Shown: positions 26,264 through 35,300, counted from the stretch's first letter. The stretch is 64,000 nucleotides of DNA from an uncultured Clostridium sp. (GCA_900553015.1 USBY01000005.1:43250-107249); one strand, 5' to 3'. Notes: generated by a model from the letters alone, not told the origin. A program made the numbers and translations.

Positions 26264-27678
26264 TATCCTATACTCCCTTCTAATTCTAGATTTATTAAGT
26301 TGTTCATTTCTACTGCATATTCTAAAGGAAGTTCTTTAGAAATAGGATATGCAAATCCTCTAACTATCATTGCTTTTGCTTCTTCTTCTGAAATTCCTCT
26401 TGACATTAAATAAAATATTTCTTCATCACTTATTTTTCCTATTTTTGCTTCGTGTGAAAATTCTACTTCTTCTGTTCTTATATCACTTACTGGAATTGTG
26501 TCAGATTTAGATTTATTATCTAACATTAATGATTCACAAGATACAGATAATTTAGAATTTTTAGCAGCTGGCATAACTCTTTCTAAACTTCTAAATGTTG
26601 CAATTCCACCATCTTTAGATATTGATTTAGAGTTAATTACTGATGAAGTATTTGGTGCATTATGCACAACTTTTAAACCTGTATCTAGGTTTTGTCCATG
26701 TCCTGCAAAAGAAATTCCTGTATATTCCATTTTAGAATTTGCTCCATTTAAAACTGCCATTGGATATAACATAGAAACTTTTGAACCAAAAGAACCTGTT
26801 ACCCACTCTATTTTTCCGCCTTCTTCTACTAGTGCTCTTTTAGTGTTTAAGTTCATCATATTTTTAGACCAGTTTTCTATTGTTGAGTATCTTAAATGTG
26901 CATTTTTCTTAACAAATAATTCTACACAACCCACATGTAAATTTACTTTGTTATATTTTGGTGCAGAACAGCCTTCTATAAAATGTAAGCTTGCTCCTTC
27001 ATCTACAATTATTAGAGTGTGTTCAAATTGTCCAGATTCTGGTGAGTTTAATCTAAAATATGATTGTAAAGGAATATCTACTTGTACACCTTTTGGCACA
27101 TATACAAATGATCCTCCTGACCAAACTGCTCCATGTAATGCAACAAATTTATGGTCTGATACTGGTACACATTTCATAAAATGTTCTTTTACTATATCTT
27201 CATAATCTCTTACTGCTGTTTCCATATCTGTGTATATAACACCTTGTTTTACCAAATCTTCTTTTATACTGTGATATACAACTTCTGAATCATATTGTGC
27301 ACCAACTCCTGCTAAAGATTCTTTTTCTGCTTCTGGAATTCCTAGTGCATCAAATGTATTTTTTATATCTTCTGGAACGTCATCCCAACTACTTTTCATG
27401 TCTGTTTTTGGTCTTACATATGTTGCGATTTCGTCCATATTTAATTCGTCTAAGTTTGGTCCCCATGTTGGAAGTTCTAATTTATTATATGTTTCTAAGG
27501 CTTTTAATCTAAACTCTCTCATCCATGGAGCATCATTTTTCTGTTTAGAAATTTCTTCTACTATTTCCTTAGTTATACCTTTTTTAGATTTATAACTATA
27601 TTCGTCTTTATTTTTTATGTCATATATGTTTCTAGAAATATCTTCAATTTGTGTTTTCTTTTCTGACAATTTTTTCAC
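26263..27678 (-). CDS. sufB: Fe-S assembly scaffold protein SufB
   Basis: Central scaffold on which the [4Fe-4S] cluster is built. The 471 residues are the usual length. Landmarks are PTWGPNLDELNMDEIATYVR, HGAVWSGGSFVYVPKGVQV, EGCSAPKYNKVNLHVGCVEL and the C-terminal YLMSRGISEEEAKAMIVRGF. It lies between sufC (2-nt gap) and sufD (one shared base). Confidence 0.97.
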   Translation of the reverse strand: MKKLSEKKTQIEDISRNIYDIKNKDEYSYKSKKGITKEIVEEISKQKNDAPWMREFRLKALETYNKLELPTWGPNLDELNMDEIATYVRPKTDMKSSWDDVPEDIKNTFDALGIPEAEKESLAGVGAQYDSEVVYHSIKEDLVKQGVIYTDMETAVRDYEDIVKEHFMKCVPVSDHKFVALHGAVWSGGSFVYVPKGVQVDIPLQSYFRLNSPESGQFEHTLIIVDEGASLHFIEGCSAPKYNKVNLHVGCVELFVKKNAHLRYSTIENWSKNMMNLNTKRALVEEGGKIEWVTGSFGSKVSMLYPMAVLNGANSKMEYTGISFAGHGQNLDTGLKVVHNAPNTSSVINSKSISKDGGIATFRSLERVMPAAKNSKLSVSCESLMLDNKSKSDTIPVSDIRTEEVEFSHEAKIGKISDEEIFYLMSRGISEEEAKAMIVRGFAYPISKELPLEYAVEMNNLINLELEGSIG

Positions 27679-27680
27679 CT

Positions 27681-28421
27681 CTATTTCTTGTATTCTTCAT
27701 ATCCTTTTGCTTCTATTTCGTTTGCTAAATCACCTGTACTTGTTTTAATTATTTTTCCGTCCACTAAAACATGTACATAATCCACATGTAAGCCTTGTAA
27801 AATCTTTGTTCCATGAGTTATTATTAGCACTCCATTATTTTCATTGCTATACATCTTTATTCCTTTAGAAACTGTTTTTATAGCATCTACATCTAGTCCT
27901 GAATCTGTTTCGTCTAAGATTGCAAGTTTTGGATTTAATGTAAGCATTTGTAATATTTCATTTTTCTTTTTCTCTCCACCAGAAAAACCAACATTTAAGT
28001 TTCTGTTTGCATATTCTGGTTTCATTTTTAATTCTTCCATATTTTTTTCTAATTCTTTTTTGAATTCAAATATTTTAACAGGTTTTCCTGTTGTTGCTAT
28101 TTTTGCATATTTCAAAAAGTTTGTTACACTAACTCCTGGAATTTCTTTTGGTGATTGGAATGACATAAATATTCCTTTTCTTGCTCTTTCATCTGTTTTT
28201 AGTCCATTTATGTTTTCACCATCTAATATAATATCTCCTTCTGTTTGTGTGTATTCTGGATTTGCTAATATTACATTAGAAAGTGTAGATTTACCAGCAC
28301 CATTTGGTCCCATTATTACATGTACTTCACCTTTATTTATTTTTAGGTCTAATCCTTTTATTATTTCTTTATCCCCTGCTTTTGCATGTAGATTTTTTAT
28401 TTCTAATAATGTTTCACTCAT
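27681..28421 (-). CDS. sufC: Fe-S assembly ATPase SufC
   Basis: ABC-type ATPase subunit of the SufBC2D complex. The 246 residues contain Walker A GPNGAGKST, the Q-loop region FMSFQSPKEIPGV that is typical of SufC, the signature NVGFSGGEKKKNEILQ, Walker B KLAILDETDSGLD and the H-loop LIITHG. It is the first gene of the operon, with a 110-nt leader rich in inverted repeats. Confidence 0.97.
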   Translation of the reverse strand: MSETLLEIKNLHAKAGDKEIIKGLDLKINKGEVHVIMGPNGAGKSTLSNVILANPEYTQTEGDIILDGENINGLKTDERARKGIFMSFQSPKEIPGVSVTNFLKYAKIATTGKPVKIFEFKKELEKNMEELKMKPEYANRNLNVGFSGGEKKKNEILQMLTLNPKLAILDETDSGLDVDAIKTVSKGIKMYSNENNGVLIITHGTKILQGLHVDYVHVLVDGKIIKTSTGDLANEIEAKGYEEYKK

Positions 28422-28447
28422 TTTAAGTCTCCTTTTTATTTATATTT

Positions 28448-28534
28448 ATGCTTATTTTTAAAAGCATTTTTATTTTTTGTTAGCTTATGCTAACTTTTAT
28501 ACATATAATATGTGCAACTTTTAAATTGCACATA
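28448..28534 (-). promoter_or_regulatory. structured leader/operators of the suf operon
   Basis: Three inverted repeats lie between the suf promoter and sufC: TATGTGCAA (28509-28517) with TTGCACATA (28526-28534); GTTAGC (28479-28484) with GCTAAC (28489-28494); and ATGCTT (28448-28453) with AAGCAT (28462-28467). The first overlaps the expected transcription start. They may be regulator sites or RNA hairpins; no regulator gene (iscR, sufR) is adjacent. Confidence 0.55.
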
Positions 28535-28537
28535 CAT

Positions 28538-28566
28538 ATTGTATTATATTTGCAATTGTTTGTCAA
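28538..28566 (-). promoter_or_regulatory. SigA-type promoter of sufCBDSU
   Basis: On the minus strand, TTGACA (28561-28566), a 17-nt spacer and TACAAT (28538-28543). This is a near-consensus vegetative promoter about 120 nt upstream of sufC. Confidence 0.8.
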
Positions 28567-28631
28567 TGCTAACAATCTAATTTTTCCTCTATATTTCAAT
28601 TTTTATCTCATCTTTAAAATTATATAAACAA

Positions 28632-28660
28632 AGAAAAAGTGATAGCAATTTTCATCACTA
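28632..28660 (-). terminator. intrinsic terminator after the 28694 gene
   Basis: On the minus strand, AGTGAT and ATCACT pair around GAAAATTGCT and are followed by TTTTTC. It separates the small hypothetical gene from the suf promoter. Confidence 0.65.
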
Positions 28661-28693
28661 CCACCTTTTCGTAACTATAGCTTATTTAGACAC

Positions 28694-29071
28694 TTAAATT
28701 CGCTTTAAAGCAAGTTCTTTTATCTCTTTAAGCTTTTCTGCAGTGTCTACGATTTTGTCTTCGGGTAACTTTTCTTCAAATGTAATTTCTGCAATAGCAT
28801 ATACTCCATCATTATATCCATAAAGAATATACTGCCCCGGCAATGTTATATCACATGCTCCTTCAGTTATTAATTCATACCCATCTCTAAAGTCTACATC
28901 AAGCGTAGATAAATATAACCTATTTTTTGATATACTACCACTTATATAGTCTCTTGCAATATAGCCTTCGATAGTACCATCCTTTATGCATACAATACCA
29001 CTGCCTACATAAATAGTTTTTAATTCATCATAGAGTTCTTCTATCCGAAGATTAATTTCATAATAGATCAA
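28694..29071 (-). CDS. hypothetical protein
   Basis: About 125 residues, not recognised. The sequence alternates short strands and turns (TIYVGSGIVCIKDGTIEGYI, YLSTLDVDFRDGYELITEG, GQYILYGYNDGVYAIAEITF) and ends in a helical tail (VDTAEKLKEIKELALKR), a compact alpha/beta domain. A TTG start at 29071 is preferred because AAGGGAG lies 8 nt upstream. The in-frame ATG at 29089 has no ribosome-binding site and would swallow it. It appears to be a single-gene unit between the TetR gene and suf. Confidence 0.65.
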   Translation of the reverse strand: MIYYEINLRIEELYDELKTIYVGSGIVCIKDGTIEGYIARDYISGSISKNRLYLSTLDVDFRDGYELITEGACDITLPGQYILYGYNDGVYAIAEITFEEKLPEDKIVDTAEKLKEIKELALKRI

Positions 29072-29157
29072 AATTATTTCTCCCTTCATTAAGCTAAAAT
29101 CAACAAGTTATCTTCATGATATTTTACCACTTTTATGTATACTTTTCAACATATGTT

Positions 29158-29757
29158 TTACATTTTCCACCTTTTTACCACAGTCATAGGAACTTCATAA
29201 TCTTCTACTAAATCTGATATTTCTTTTGACATTCCATTCATAAGCCAATCTAATAAAATTTCTTTTTTTACAGGCATCTCGCTTTCTATTTCAAAGATTA
29301 TCATATCAACTAAAGCTCTTGCAGTCATTTCCACTAGAAATTCTAATTGTTTTGTAAGTTCCACCTTAGTTTTATGCTTTATAATCTTCTTTAAATAAAA
29401 TCTCGTTTTATTTAAAATTAGCTTTTCAAATGTTTTACTAGAATCATCTTTTATAGCATGCATATAGAACTTATTTTTTTCTGCTAAAATATCTATAATA
29501 TATTTAAGCCAACTTTTTACGCTAAATCTCTCTTCCCCAGTATAAATTACAGAACCACAATCTTCTTCATATATCCAATTAATTAAATCTTTCTTATCTA
29601 AAAAATATCTATAGAATACTTGTCTTGATATATCACAATTTACAGTTATATCAGTAATTGTAATTTTATCTATAGGCTTCTTTTCGACTAGATCCATTAG
29701 TGAACTTGCAATTTTTTTCTTCGTTTTATCACGAACTCTCACGTCCTCACCCCACAT
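29158..29757 (-). CDS. TetR-family transcriptional regulator
   Basis: A 199-residue DNA-binding repressor-type protein. The N-terminal helix-turn-helix is visible as KIASSLMDLVEKKPIDKITI, then TDITVNCDISRQVFYRYFLDKKDLI. The remainder is the helical ligand and dimer domain of the TetR_C/DhaS-like kind (LKYIIDILAEKNKFYMHAI). A GTG at codon 6 (29742), after GGGGTGAGG, is a possible alternative start. It is divergent from nrdD, with a 133-nt shared upstream region, but nothing else ties it to nucleotide metabolism. Confidence 0.85.
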   Translation of the reverse strand: MWGEDVRVRDKTKKKIASSLMDLVEKKPIDKITITDITVNCDISRQVFYRYFLDKKDLINWIYEEDCGSVIYTGEERFSVKSWLKYIIDILAEKNKFYMHAIKDDSSKTFEKLILNKTRFYLKKIIKHKTKVELTKQLEFLVEMTARALVDMIIFEIESEMPVKKEILLDWLMNGMSKEISDLVEDYEVPMTVVKRWKM

Positions 29758-29890
29758 ATTTTTTTACGAACATTATAGATATGTAAAAATTTTGTCGGAA
29801 TTTAAATTTTGCATATTTACTATCTCATTTTTTACCTATATGATTATACCATATATAGCAAAGTATTTAAACATAACAGGGGGTAAAAAA

Positions 29891-31786
29891 ATGGAGACAG
29901 TAAAAACAAAAGAGCCAAAAACAATGGTTCAAAAAACAAATACAACAGATAAAACAATTTTATCAATTATTAGAAATGAAAACAAAGAATTAAAAGAAGA
30001 AAACTCTAATAAGAATACAATGCTAGCTTCAACACAACGTGACTATATTGCTGGTGAAGTTTCTAGAGATTTAACACAAAGAGTTTTATTACCAAAGAAA
30101 ATTGTTGATGCACATAAAGAAGGCATTTTACACTTTCACGATATGGATTATTTTATTCAACCAATCCATAATTGTTGTTTAGTTAATATAAAAGATATGT
30201 TTGAAAATGGTACTGTTATGAATGGCAAATTAATAGAAGAGCCAAAAAGTTTTAGAGTAGCATGTATTGTAATGACCCAAATAATTGCAGTTGTTGCAAG
30301 TAATCAATATGGTGGTCAATCTCTTGATATCAGTCATTTAGGCAAATATTTAAGAAAATCACATGATAAATTAAAAGAAAAATATAAAGTTGCATTTGGA
30401 GATACATTATCAGATAAAGAAATAGAAAAGATTGTTAGAATTGGTGTAGAAGAAGAATTAAGATCTGGTGTTCAAACAATTCAATATCAAATAAATACAT
30501 TAATGACTACAAATGGACAAACTCCTTTTGTAACACTATTCTTAAATCTAAAAAAGGATGACCCTTATATAGAAGAAAATGCAATGATTATAGAGGAAAT
30601 TCTAAACCAAAGAATTCAAGGAGTAAAAAATGAAGTTGGTGTTTATGTTACACCTGCATTTCCTAAACTTGTTTATGTTTTAGATGAACATAACTGCTTA
30701 AAAGGTGGAAAATATGATTATCTTACAAAACTTGCTGTAAAATGCTCTGCTAAAAGAATGTATCCAGACTATATTTCTGCTAAGAAAATGAGAGAAAACT
30801 ATGAAGGTAATGTATTTAGTCCAATGGGTTGCAGAAGTTTCTTGGCTCCTTGGAAAGATGAAAATGGAAATTATAAATTTGAAGGAAGATTTAATCAAGG
30901 TGTTGTAAGTATCAACTTACCTCAAATAGGAATTATTGCGAATGGCGATGAAGATAAGTTCTGGAAATTGTTTGATGAAAGATTAGATTTATGTTATGAA
31001 GCATTAATGTGCAGACATCATGCATTAGAAGGTACTTTATCTGACATTAGTCCTATTCATTGGCAATATGGTGCAATAGCAAGGCTAAAAAAAGGTGAAA
31101 AAATTGATAAACTATTACATGGTGGTTATTCTTCAATTTCACTAGGATATATTGGGTTATATGAGCTTACAAAATTAATGAAAGGTGTATCTCATACTGA
31201 GCCTATTGGAAAAGAATTTGCATTAAGCGTTATGAATCATTTAAAAGCTAAAGTTTCAGAATGGAAACAAAAAACAGGAATTGGCTTTGCTTTATACGGA
31301 ACCCCTGCTGAAAGTTTATGTTATAGATTTGCTAGAATTGATAAAGAAAAGTTTGGAGATATTAAAGATGTTACAGACAAAGGATATTATACAAATTCAT
31401 ATCATGTAGATGTTAGAGAAAAAATCGATGCTTTCTCTAAATTAAAATTTGAAAGTGAATTCCAACCAATTTCTAGTGGTGGTGCTATATCTTATGTTGA
31501 AGTACCAAATATGCAAAATAATTTAAAAGCATTAGAAGAAGTTGTTAAATTTATATATGATAATATTCAATATGCAGAATTTAATACAAAATCTGACTAT
31601 TGCCAAGTATGCGGCTTTGATGGAGAAATAATTATAAATGACGATAATGAATGGGAATGCCCAAATTGTGGTAACAAAGACCAAAGTAAAATGAATGTGA
31701 CAAGAAGAACATGTGGTTACTTAGGAGAAAACTTCTGGAATGTTGGTAAAACCAAAGAAATTAAAGCAAGGGTAACACACCTATAG
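29891..31786 (+). CDS. nrdD: anaerobic ribonucleoside-triphosphate reductase (class III)
   Basis: Glycyl-radical enzyme that reduces ribonucleotides to deoxyribonucleotides without oxygen. The 631 residues begin after GGGGGTAAAAAA at 29891. Landmarks are YFIQPIHNCCLVNIKDMF, YGGQSLDISHLGKYLRK, the zinc ribbon CQVCG with CPNCG near the C-terminus, and the radical loop RRTCGYLGENFW. It begins near the catalytic domain: the ATP-cone that usually controls activity is absent. No nrdG activase follows; the next gene is convergent and unrelated, so the activase must be elsewhere. Confidence 0.95.
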   Translation: METVKTKEPKTMVQKTNTTDKTILSIIRNENKELKEENSNKNTMLASTQRDYIAGEVSRDLTQRVLLPKKIVDAHKEGILHFHDMDYFIQPIHNCCLVNIKDMFENGTVMNGKLIEEPKSFRVACIVMTQIIAVVASNQYGGQSLDISHLGKYLRKSHDKLKEKYKVAFGDTLSDKEIEKIVRIGVEEELRSGVQTIQYQINTLMTTNGQTPFVTLFLNLKKDDPYIEENAMIIEEILNQRIQGVKNEVGVYVTPAFPKLVYVLDEHNCLKGGKYDYLTKLAVKCSAKRMYPDYISAKKMRENYEGNVFSPMGCRSFLAPWKDENGNYKFEGRFNQGVVSINLPQIGIIANGDEDKFWKLFDERLDLCYEALMCRHHALEGTLSDISPIHWQYGAIARLKKGEKIDKLLHGGYSSISLGYIGLYELTKLMKGVSHTEPIGKEFALSVMNHLKAKVSEWKQKTGIGFALYGTPAESLCYRFARIDKEKFGDIKDVTDKGYYTNSYHVDVREKIDAFSKLKFESEFQPISSGGAISYVEVPNMQNNLKALEEVVKFIYDNIQYAEFNTKSDYCQVCGFDGEIIINDDNEWECPNCGNKDQSKMNVTRRTCGYLGENFWNVGKTKEIKARVTHL

Positions 31787-31789
31787 GAT

Positions 31790-31926
31790 TATGGGACGTT
31801 TCGGGACTTGGGGACGGTCCTTTTTTCCCTATATAAAATAATAAATAATACTTATTTTCCTTACAACAAAAAATCGGGATTTTAGTAACGTCCCCCAATC
31901 CCGACGTTCTAATATCCCGATTTTAT
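31790..31926. repeat. dispersed intergenic repeat, copy 5
   Basis: A double copy. The first part reads ATGGGACGTTTCGGGACTTGGGGACGG with TCCTTTTTTCCCTAT. The second part (from 31870) reads AATCGGGATTTTAGTAACGTCCCCC, AATCCCGACGTTC and ATCCCGATTTT. Between them is about 40 nt of plain AT-rich sequence. It fills the convergent gap between nrdD and the gene at 31923. Confidence 0.7.
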
Positions 31927-32738
31927 AGTGGTTTAAATTTCTTTGTTTCTTTATATTTACCATATTCCTTTGGAATATAATTATCACTCCAATAATGTTT
32001 TTCTCCCACCTGTTGTTCTTTCTTATCATGTTTTTTATAGCTATCATAATTTGTTCTTTTAGTTATGTTTTGCTCATATTGGATTTTCTTCTTTTCTACT
32101 TTATTTTTTACCTTAATTTTATTTTTACGTTCTAATTTAGGCGCCTTAACATTTTTTAACATTTGCAAATATTCATTTAATCTTTCTGTAAATTTTTTTT
32201 CTTCCTCTTCTCTGTGTAAATATTCTATATGTGGTGTTCTTTTTACTGACTCTTGTTTTATCTTATTTTCTTTTTTACTATAATTATTATATTGTCTCTG
32301 CTTTACAGGTTCTGTTTTCTTTTTTTCTTTCTTTTTATCCTCTTTTACATATTCTACTCTTGCATATGTTTTCTTTTTATTTTGTTCTTTAAGTCTTTTT
32401 TGCAATTGTTTATGCTCTTTATCTCTATTCTTTAACTTTTTAATATATTTACTATCTTTATTTCCAATTAATTTATTTATATAACCATCCGAATATTCTC
32501 CTAATGATTCTATATATAATTTAGTTATTTTTTCTGGTTTCATTTTAACAATAGTTCGTTTTGCATAAAACCTAAAAGTTAAAACATACATTCCTAACTC
32601 GTTAAGTTCTACTCTTACTTCTACTGGCTTATTAGAGATTCTACTAAAATCTCTTTTAATCTGTTCTATTTTTCTTTTTATATCTTCACCAGAATATATT
32701 TTAGAATCAAAACAGTATTCTACAGTTTTTGCTTCCAT
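31923..32738 (-). CDS. hypothetical lysine-rich protein
   Basis: A 271-residue, extremely basic protein. Residues 1-90 form a small alpha/beta domain (KTVEYCFDSKIYSGEDIKRK, then PVEVRVELNELGMYVLTFRF). Residues 95 to the end are Lys/Glu/Gln-rich and low in complexity (KKKEKKKTEPVKQRQYNNYS), with Tyr-rich patches at the C-terminus. A long disordered or coiled-coil nucleic-acid- or ribosome-binding tail is likely. The ribosome-binding site before the ATG at 32738 is weak. No family is recognised. Confidence 0.7.
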   Translation of the reverse strand: MEAKTVEYCFDSKIYSGEDIKRKIEQIKRDFSRISNKPVEVRVELNELGMYVLTFRFYAKRTIVKMKPEKITKLYIESLGEYSDGYINKLIGNKDSKYIKKLKNRDKEHKQLQKRLKEQNKKKTYARVEYVKEDKKKEKKKTEPVKQRQYNNYSKKENKIKQESVKRTPHIEYLHREEEEKKFTERLNEYLQMLKNVKAPKLERKNKIKVKNKVEKKKIQYEQNITKRTNYDSYKKHDKKEQQVGEKHYWSDNYIPKEYGKYKETKKFKPL

Positions 32739-32807
32739 ACTCAAATTACATCAACATCCTTTTTCATTCATTTATGTTAACATATTTTGAGCTAAATTTC
32801 AAGGATT

Positions 32808-33431
32808 TTACCTTATAAAATTAGTTTTAACCGTTGTGTTTACTGGTTGATTAATATTATTTTGCTTTCCACTTTCTATACATTTTAAAATCCATGCCAT
32901 ATTTTTTCCTAAATTATACATTGTTTGCATACCTTCTAAATCTTGTACAACTTCTTCTTTATTATTTCCATGTACATTGTTCCAGTAAGTAGATGAAACT
33001 ATTGGCATTTGGCTAATTGTAAAATATTTGTTAAGTACATCAAAAGAAGCAACTGTTCCACCTCTTCTAGCACTTATAATACTTGCACCTGGTTTAAATT
33101 CAAAAGCTTTTTTGCCTGCATAGAAGGCTCTATCTAAAACAGATAAAATTCTTCCTGATGGATGTGCATAATATACTGGTGTACCAAAAACAAAACCATC
33201 ACTTTCCTCTGCTTTTTCTATTATTTCATTTACGATATCATCATTAAATACACATCTAGCATTTCCATTTTTAGCGCACATTCCACATCCAATACAATCT
33301 CTTACAGGAGTTCCACCTAAATTTATAATTTCAGTTTCTATTCCTTCTTCATTTAAGCTTTCTGCTACCTTACTTAATGCAGTATATGTACATTCTTTTC
33401 TTGAACTTCCATTAATTAATAATACTTTCAT
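32808..33431 (-). CDS. NADPH-dependent FMN reductase / iron-sulfur flavoprotein
   Basis: A 207-residue flavodoxin-fold oxidoreductase. It starts MKVLLINGSSRKECTYTALS, the FMN-phosphate loop, followed by a ferredoxin-like cysteine set (DCIGCGMC and later ARC) typical of the archaeal/clostridial iron-sulfur flavoprotein group. FGTPVYYAHPSGRILSVLDR is the conserved flavin-binding strand. The start at 33431 is chosen over an in-frame ATG at 33443 that would abut the AAAGGA site. It probably acts as an electron-transfer or quinone/nitro reductase. Confidence 0.88.
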   Translation of the reverse strand: MKVLLINGSSRKECTYTALSKVAESLNEEGIETEIINLGGTPVRDCIGCGMCAKNGNARCVFNDDIVNEIIEKAEESDGFVFGTPVYYAHPSGRILSVLDRAFYAGKKAFEFKPGASIISARRGGTVASFDVLNKYFTISQMPIVSSTYWNNVHGNNKEEVVQDLEGMQTMYNLGKNMAWILKCIESGKQNNINQPVNTTVKTNFIR

Positions 33432-33483
33432 GTATAATCCCATTCCTTTCTTATATATTAATTATAATTTATCTAGTTCTTAT

Positions 33484-34188
33484 TTAACATTTACTTATAA
33501 TATATTTAAAAATACAATTATTTATGCTTTCATTTTCTGGATGAAATTGCACTCCAAATATCCTATCATTATATTCTATAACTTCTATAGTACCATCTTC
33601 TGCCCTTCCTACTACTTTTAATGGTTCTTCTACTTGTGGAATTCTATATCTATGAATACTTGGCATATTTAAAACTTCTTCTTTATATAAATTATATAAT
33701 ATACTGTTTTTATCCAATATTACCTTATGCTTTATATCTTCTATATTATCTCTTGTTAAATCTGCATTTCTATGACCTTCTACAGGTTCTGTAAAATTAT
33801 ATTTATTCTCTCTTAAATCTTCAAATAGCTCTATAATACTTCCTTCATAATTTCGATCTTTCTTTTCTTTGCATAGTAAAAAGTATACAGCTAAAGTTTG
33901 CATTCCCATACAAATTCCTAATAGTGGTTTATTATTTTTTACTGCATAATCAACAACTTGTAGATGATATGGATGTATTTTTCCACCACCTGACAATACA
34001 AAAGCATCATATGAATTTAAAGTTTCCTCATCTACATATGCACTACATGGCAATACCCCACTAGCAATAGCTCCAGATTCATTTATTCTTTCTATATAAT
34101 TATTTATAAAATAATATTTATCTTCATATACAAAATCTGTTTTAAATAAATTATTAGATGCTGGTACAAGTCCTATTATTTTTTTCAT
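33484..34188 (-). CDS. gamma-glutamyl hydrolase family class I amidotransferase (peptidase C26)
   Basis: A 234-residue glutaminase-fold hydrolase of the PuuD/gamma-glutamyl-GABA hydrolase type. The nucleophile lies in LLGICMGMQTLAVY, and the catalytic His-Glu pair in IFGVQFHPENES. The family hallmarks VLSGGGKIHPYHL and HRNADLTRDNIE are also present. The ATG at 34188 follows AAAGGGTG; a GTG at 34197 is too near that site. It is followed upstream by a methyltransferase and an NTP phosphatase in the same direction, so it is probably co-transcribed. The actual substrate is unknown. Confidence 0.87.
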   Translation of the reverse strand: MKKIIGLVPASNNLFKTDFVYEDKYYFINNYIERINESGAIASGVLPCSAYVDEETLNSYDAFVLSGGGKIHPYHLQVVDYAVKNNKPLLGICMGMQTLAVYFLLCKEKKDRNYEGSIIELFEDLRENKYNFTEPVEGHRNADLTRDNIEDIKHKVILDKNSILYNLYKEEVLNMPSIHRYRIPQVEEPLKVVGRAEDGTIEVIEYNDRIFGVQFHPENESINNCIFKYIISKC

Positions 34189-34201
34189 TTTATTCACCCT
34201 T

Positions 34202-34768
34202 TCATAGATTCTTTTTTACTATTACCCAAAATACATGCCAATGTTTCATTTGATGCATTGCAGATTCTCCATCTCTTTCAATCTCATTTAATTTTAATAT
34301 TTTAAAATCTTTTAATAAATCTTCTATTTCTTCCTTTTCATAAAATTGGATTTTATCATTTCCAAACCATGAATCATTCTTTCCAAAGAAATTACATAAG
34401 AAATATCCATTTTCATTTAAAGAATCTTTTATTTTATCTAGCAACTTAACTAATGCTTCTTTATTACAAAAAGGTAAAGCTTCATATGATATAACTAAAT
34501 CTGCTTTTGGTAAGTGTGCTTCAGAAAATTTAGCCTGTTCAAAATTTAATCTTGCTTTTTCTTCTTCTGTTAAATCTTTATACAAAAATTTTGTTACATC
34601 AACTCTATCAATAGCAGTTACAGTTATATTATTTTGTACTAAAAATTTAGTATCTCGCCCTGCACCACACCCTAAATCAATTGCTGTTTTTATACTTGGA
34701 TTATTCTTTATAAAGTTTACCAAAATCTTATGTGGCTCTAGTTTACTATTATTTTCAAAAAAGTTCAT
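34202..34768 (-). CDS. class I SAM-dependent methyltransferase (TehB-like)
   Basis: About 188 residues with a Rossmann methyltransferase core. The SAM loop is TAIDLGCGAGRDTKFLV, and the acidic strand end is ITVTAIDRVD. It also has the family stretches EAHLPKADLVISYEALPFCN and ENGYFLCNFFGKNDSWFG. TehB-like proteins methylate tellurite and small molecules in vitro; the physiological substrate is unknown. The ATG at 34768 starts one base after the stop of the preceding gene, so the two are coupled. Confidence 0.82.
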   Translation of the reverse strand: MNFFENNSKLEPHKILVNFIKNNPSIKTAIDLGCGAGRDTKFLVQNNITVTAIDRVDVTKFLYKDLTEEEKARLNFEQAKFSEAHLPKADLVISYEALPFCNKEALVKLLDKIKDSLNENGYFLCNFFGKNDSWFGNDKIQFYEKEEIEDLLKDFKILKLNEIERDGESAMHQMKHWHVFWVIVKKNL

Positions 34769-34769
34769 C

Positions 34770-35300
34770 TTATTTCCAAATCTCCCCATTAATAAAATGT
34801 GTTAGTGCCATTAGAAATGCTTGCTCTGCTAAATCAATTCTAGTGACTTGTCCATGACTTAGTTGAGATATTCCACCTTGTGGAGCTTTAAGTTCTTTAG
34901 TTTCGAAAAGTTTTGCAAGCACATAACTTAACTCTTTTTCCTTTATTTCATCTATATATCTATCTGGAATTGGATATGCAGGTCCAAAACCAATAGCTCC
35001 TTCTTCATCTTTATTTTCAATATATACTGTTGTCAAATTTAACCATGTTCCAAACTTATCTGTTATTCCAGATTCCATTGCTACAAAAAAATCTGCTTCT
35101 AAATTGTTTTCTTTTGCATATTTTTTTATGTTCTTTACCCTATTTCGTACACCTTGTAATATTTCATCATTAACTGGCTGATCAGCAACTTCTGATTCTA
35201 CACTTATTCCTTCTATTGTAACATCATTAAAGTACCTTTCGAAGGCTCTTTTGGCACCTTCTATTTTTCCTTTATTCTTCGTTCCAATTAGGATATTCAT
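34770..35300 (-). CDS. inosine/xanthosine triphosphatase (DUF84, YjjX-like)
   Basis: House-cleaning phosphatase of non-canonical purine nucleotides, 176 residues. It begins MNILIGTKNKGKIEGAKRAF, the substrate loop of the ITPase/YjjX fold, followed by VESEVADQPVNDEILQGVRN, YFVAMESGI-like FVAMESGITD, and QGGISQLSHGQVTRIDLAEQ near the end, which is characteristic of the DUF84 branch. It is the second gene downstream of the sulfatase. Confidence 0.88.
   Translation of the reverse strand: MNILIGTKNKGKIEGAKRAFERYFNDVTIEGISVESEVADQPVNDEILQGVRNRVKNIKKYAKENNLEADFFVAMESGITDKFGTWLNLTTVYIENKDEEGAIGFGPAYPIPDRYIDEIKEKELSYVLAKLFETKELKAPQGGISQLSHGQVTRIDLAEQAFLMALTHFINGEIWK

Noticed and set aside
26498..28461. 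Long open frames on the plus strand opposite sufB and sufC (up to about 235 codons)
   Set aside because: They lie exactly antisense to well-identified genes, lack ribosome-binding sites and resemble no protein. They arise from the codon bias of the real genes.
29793..29890. Possible NrdR boxes upstream of nrdD (ACC-ATATATAG-CA and neighbours)
   Set aside because: Only a fragment of the consensus is present and no paired second box at the normal spacing is visible. AT-rich sequence gives such fragments by chance.
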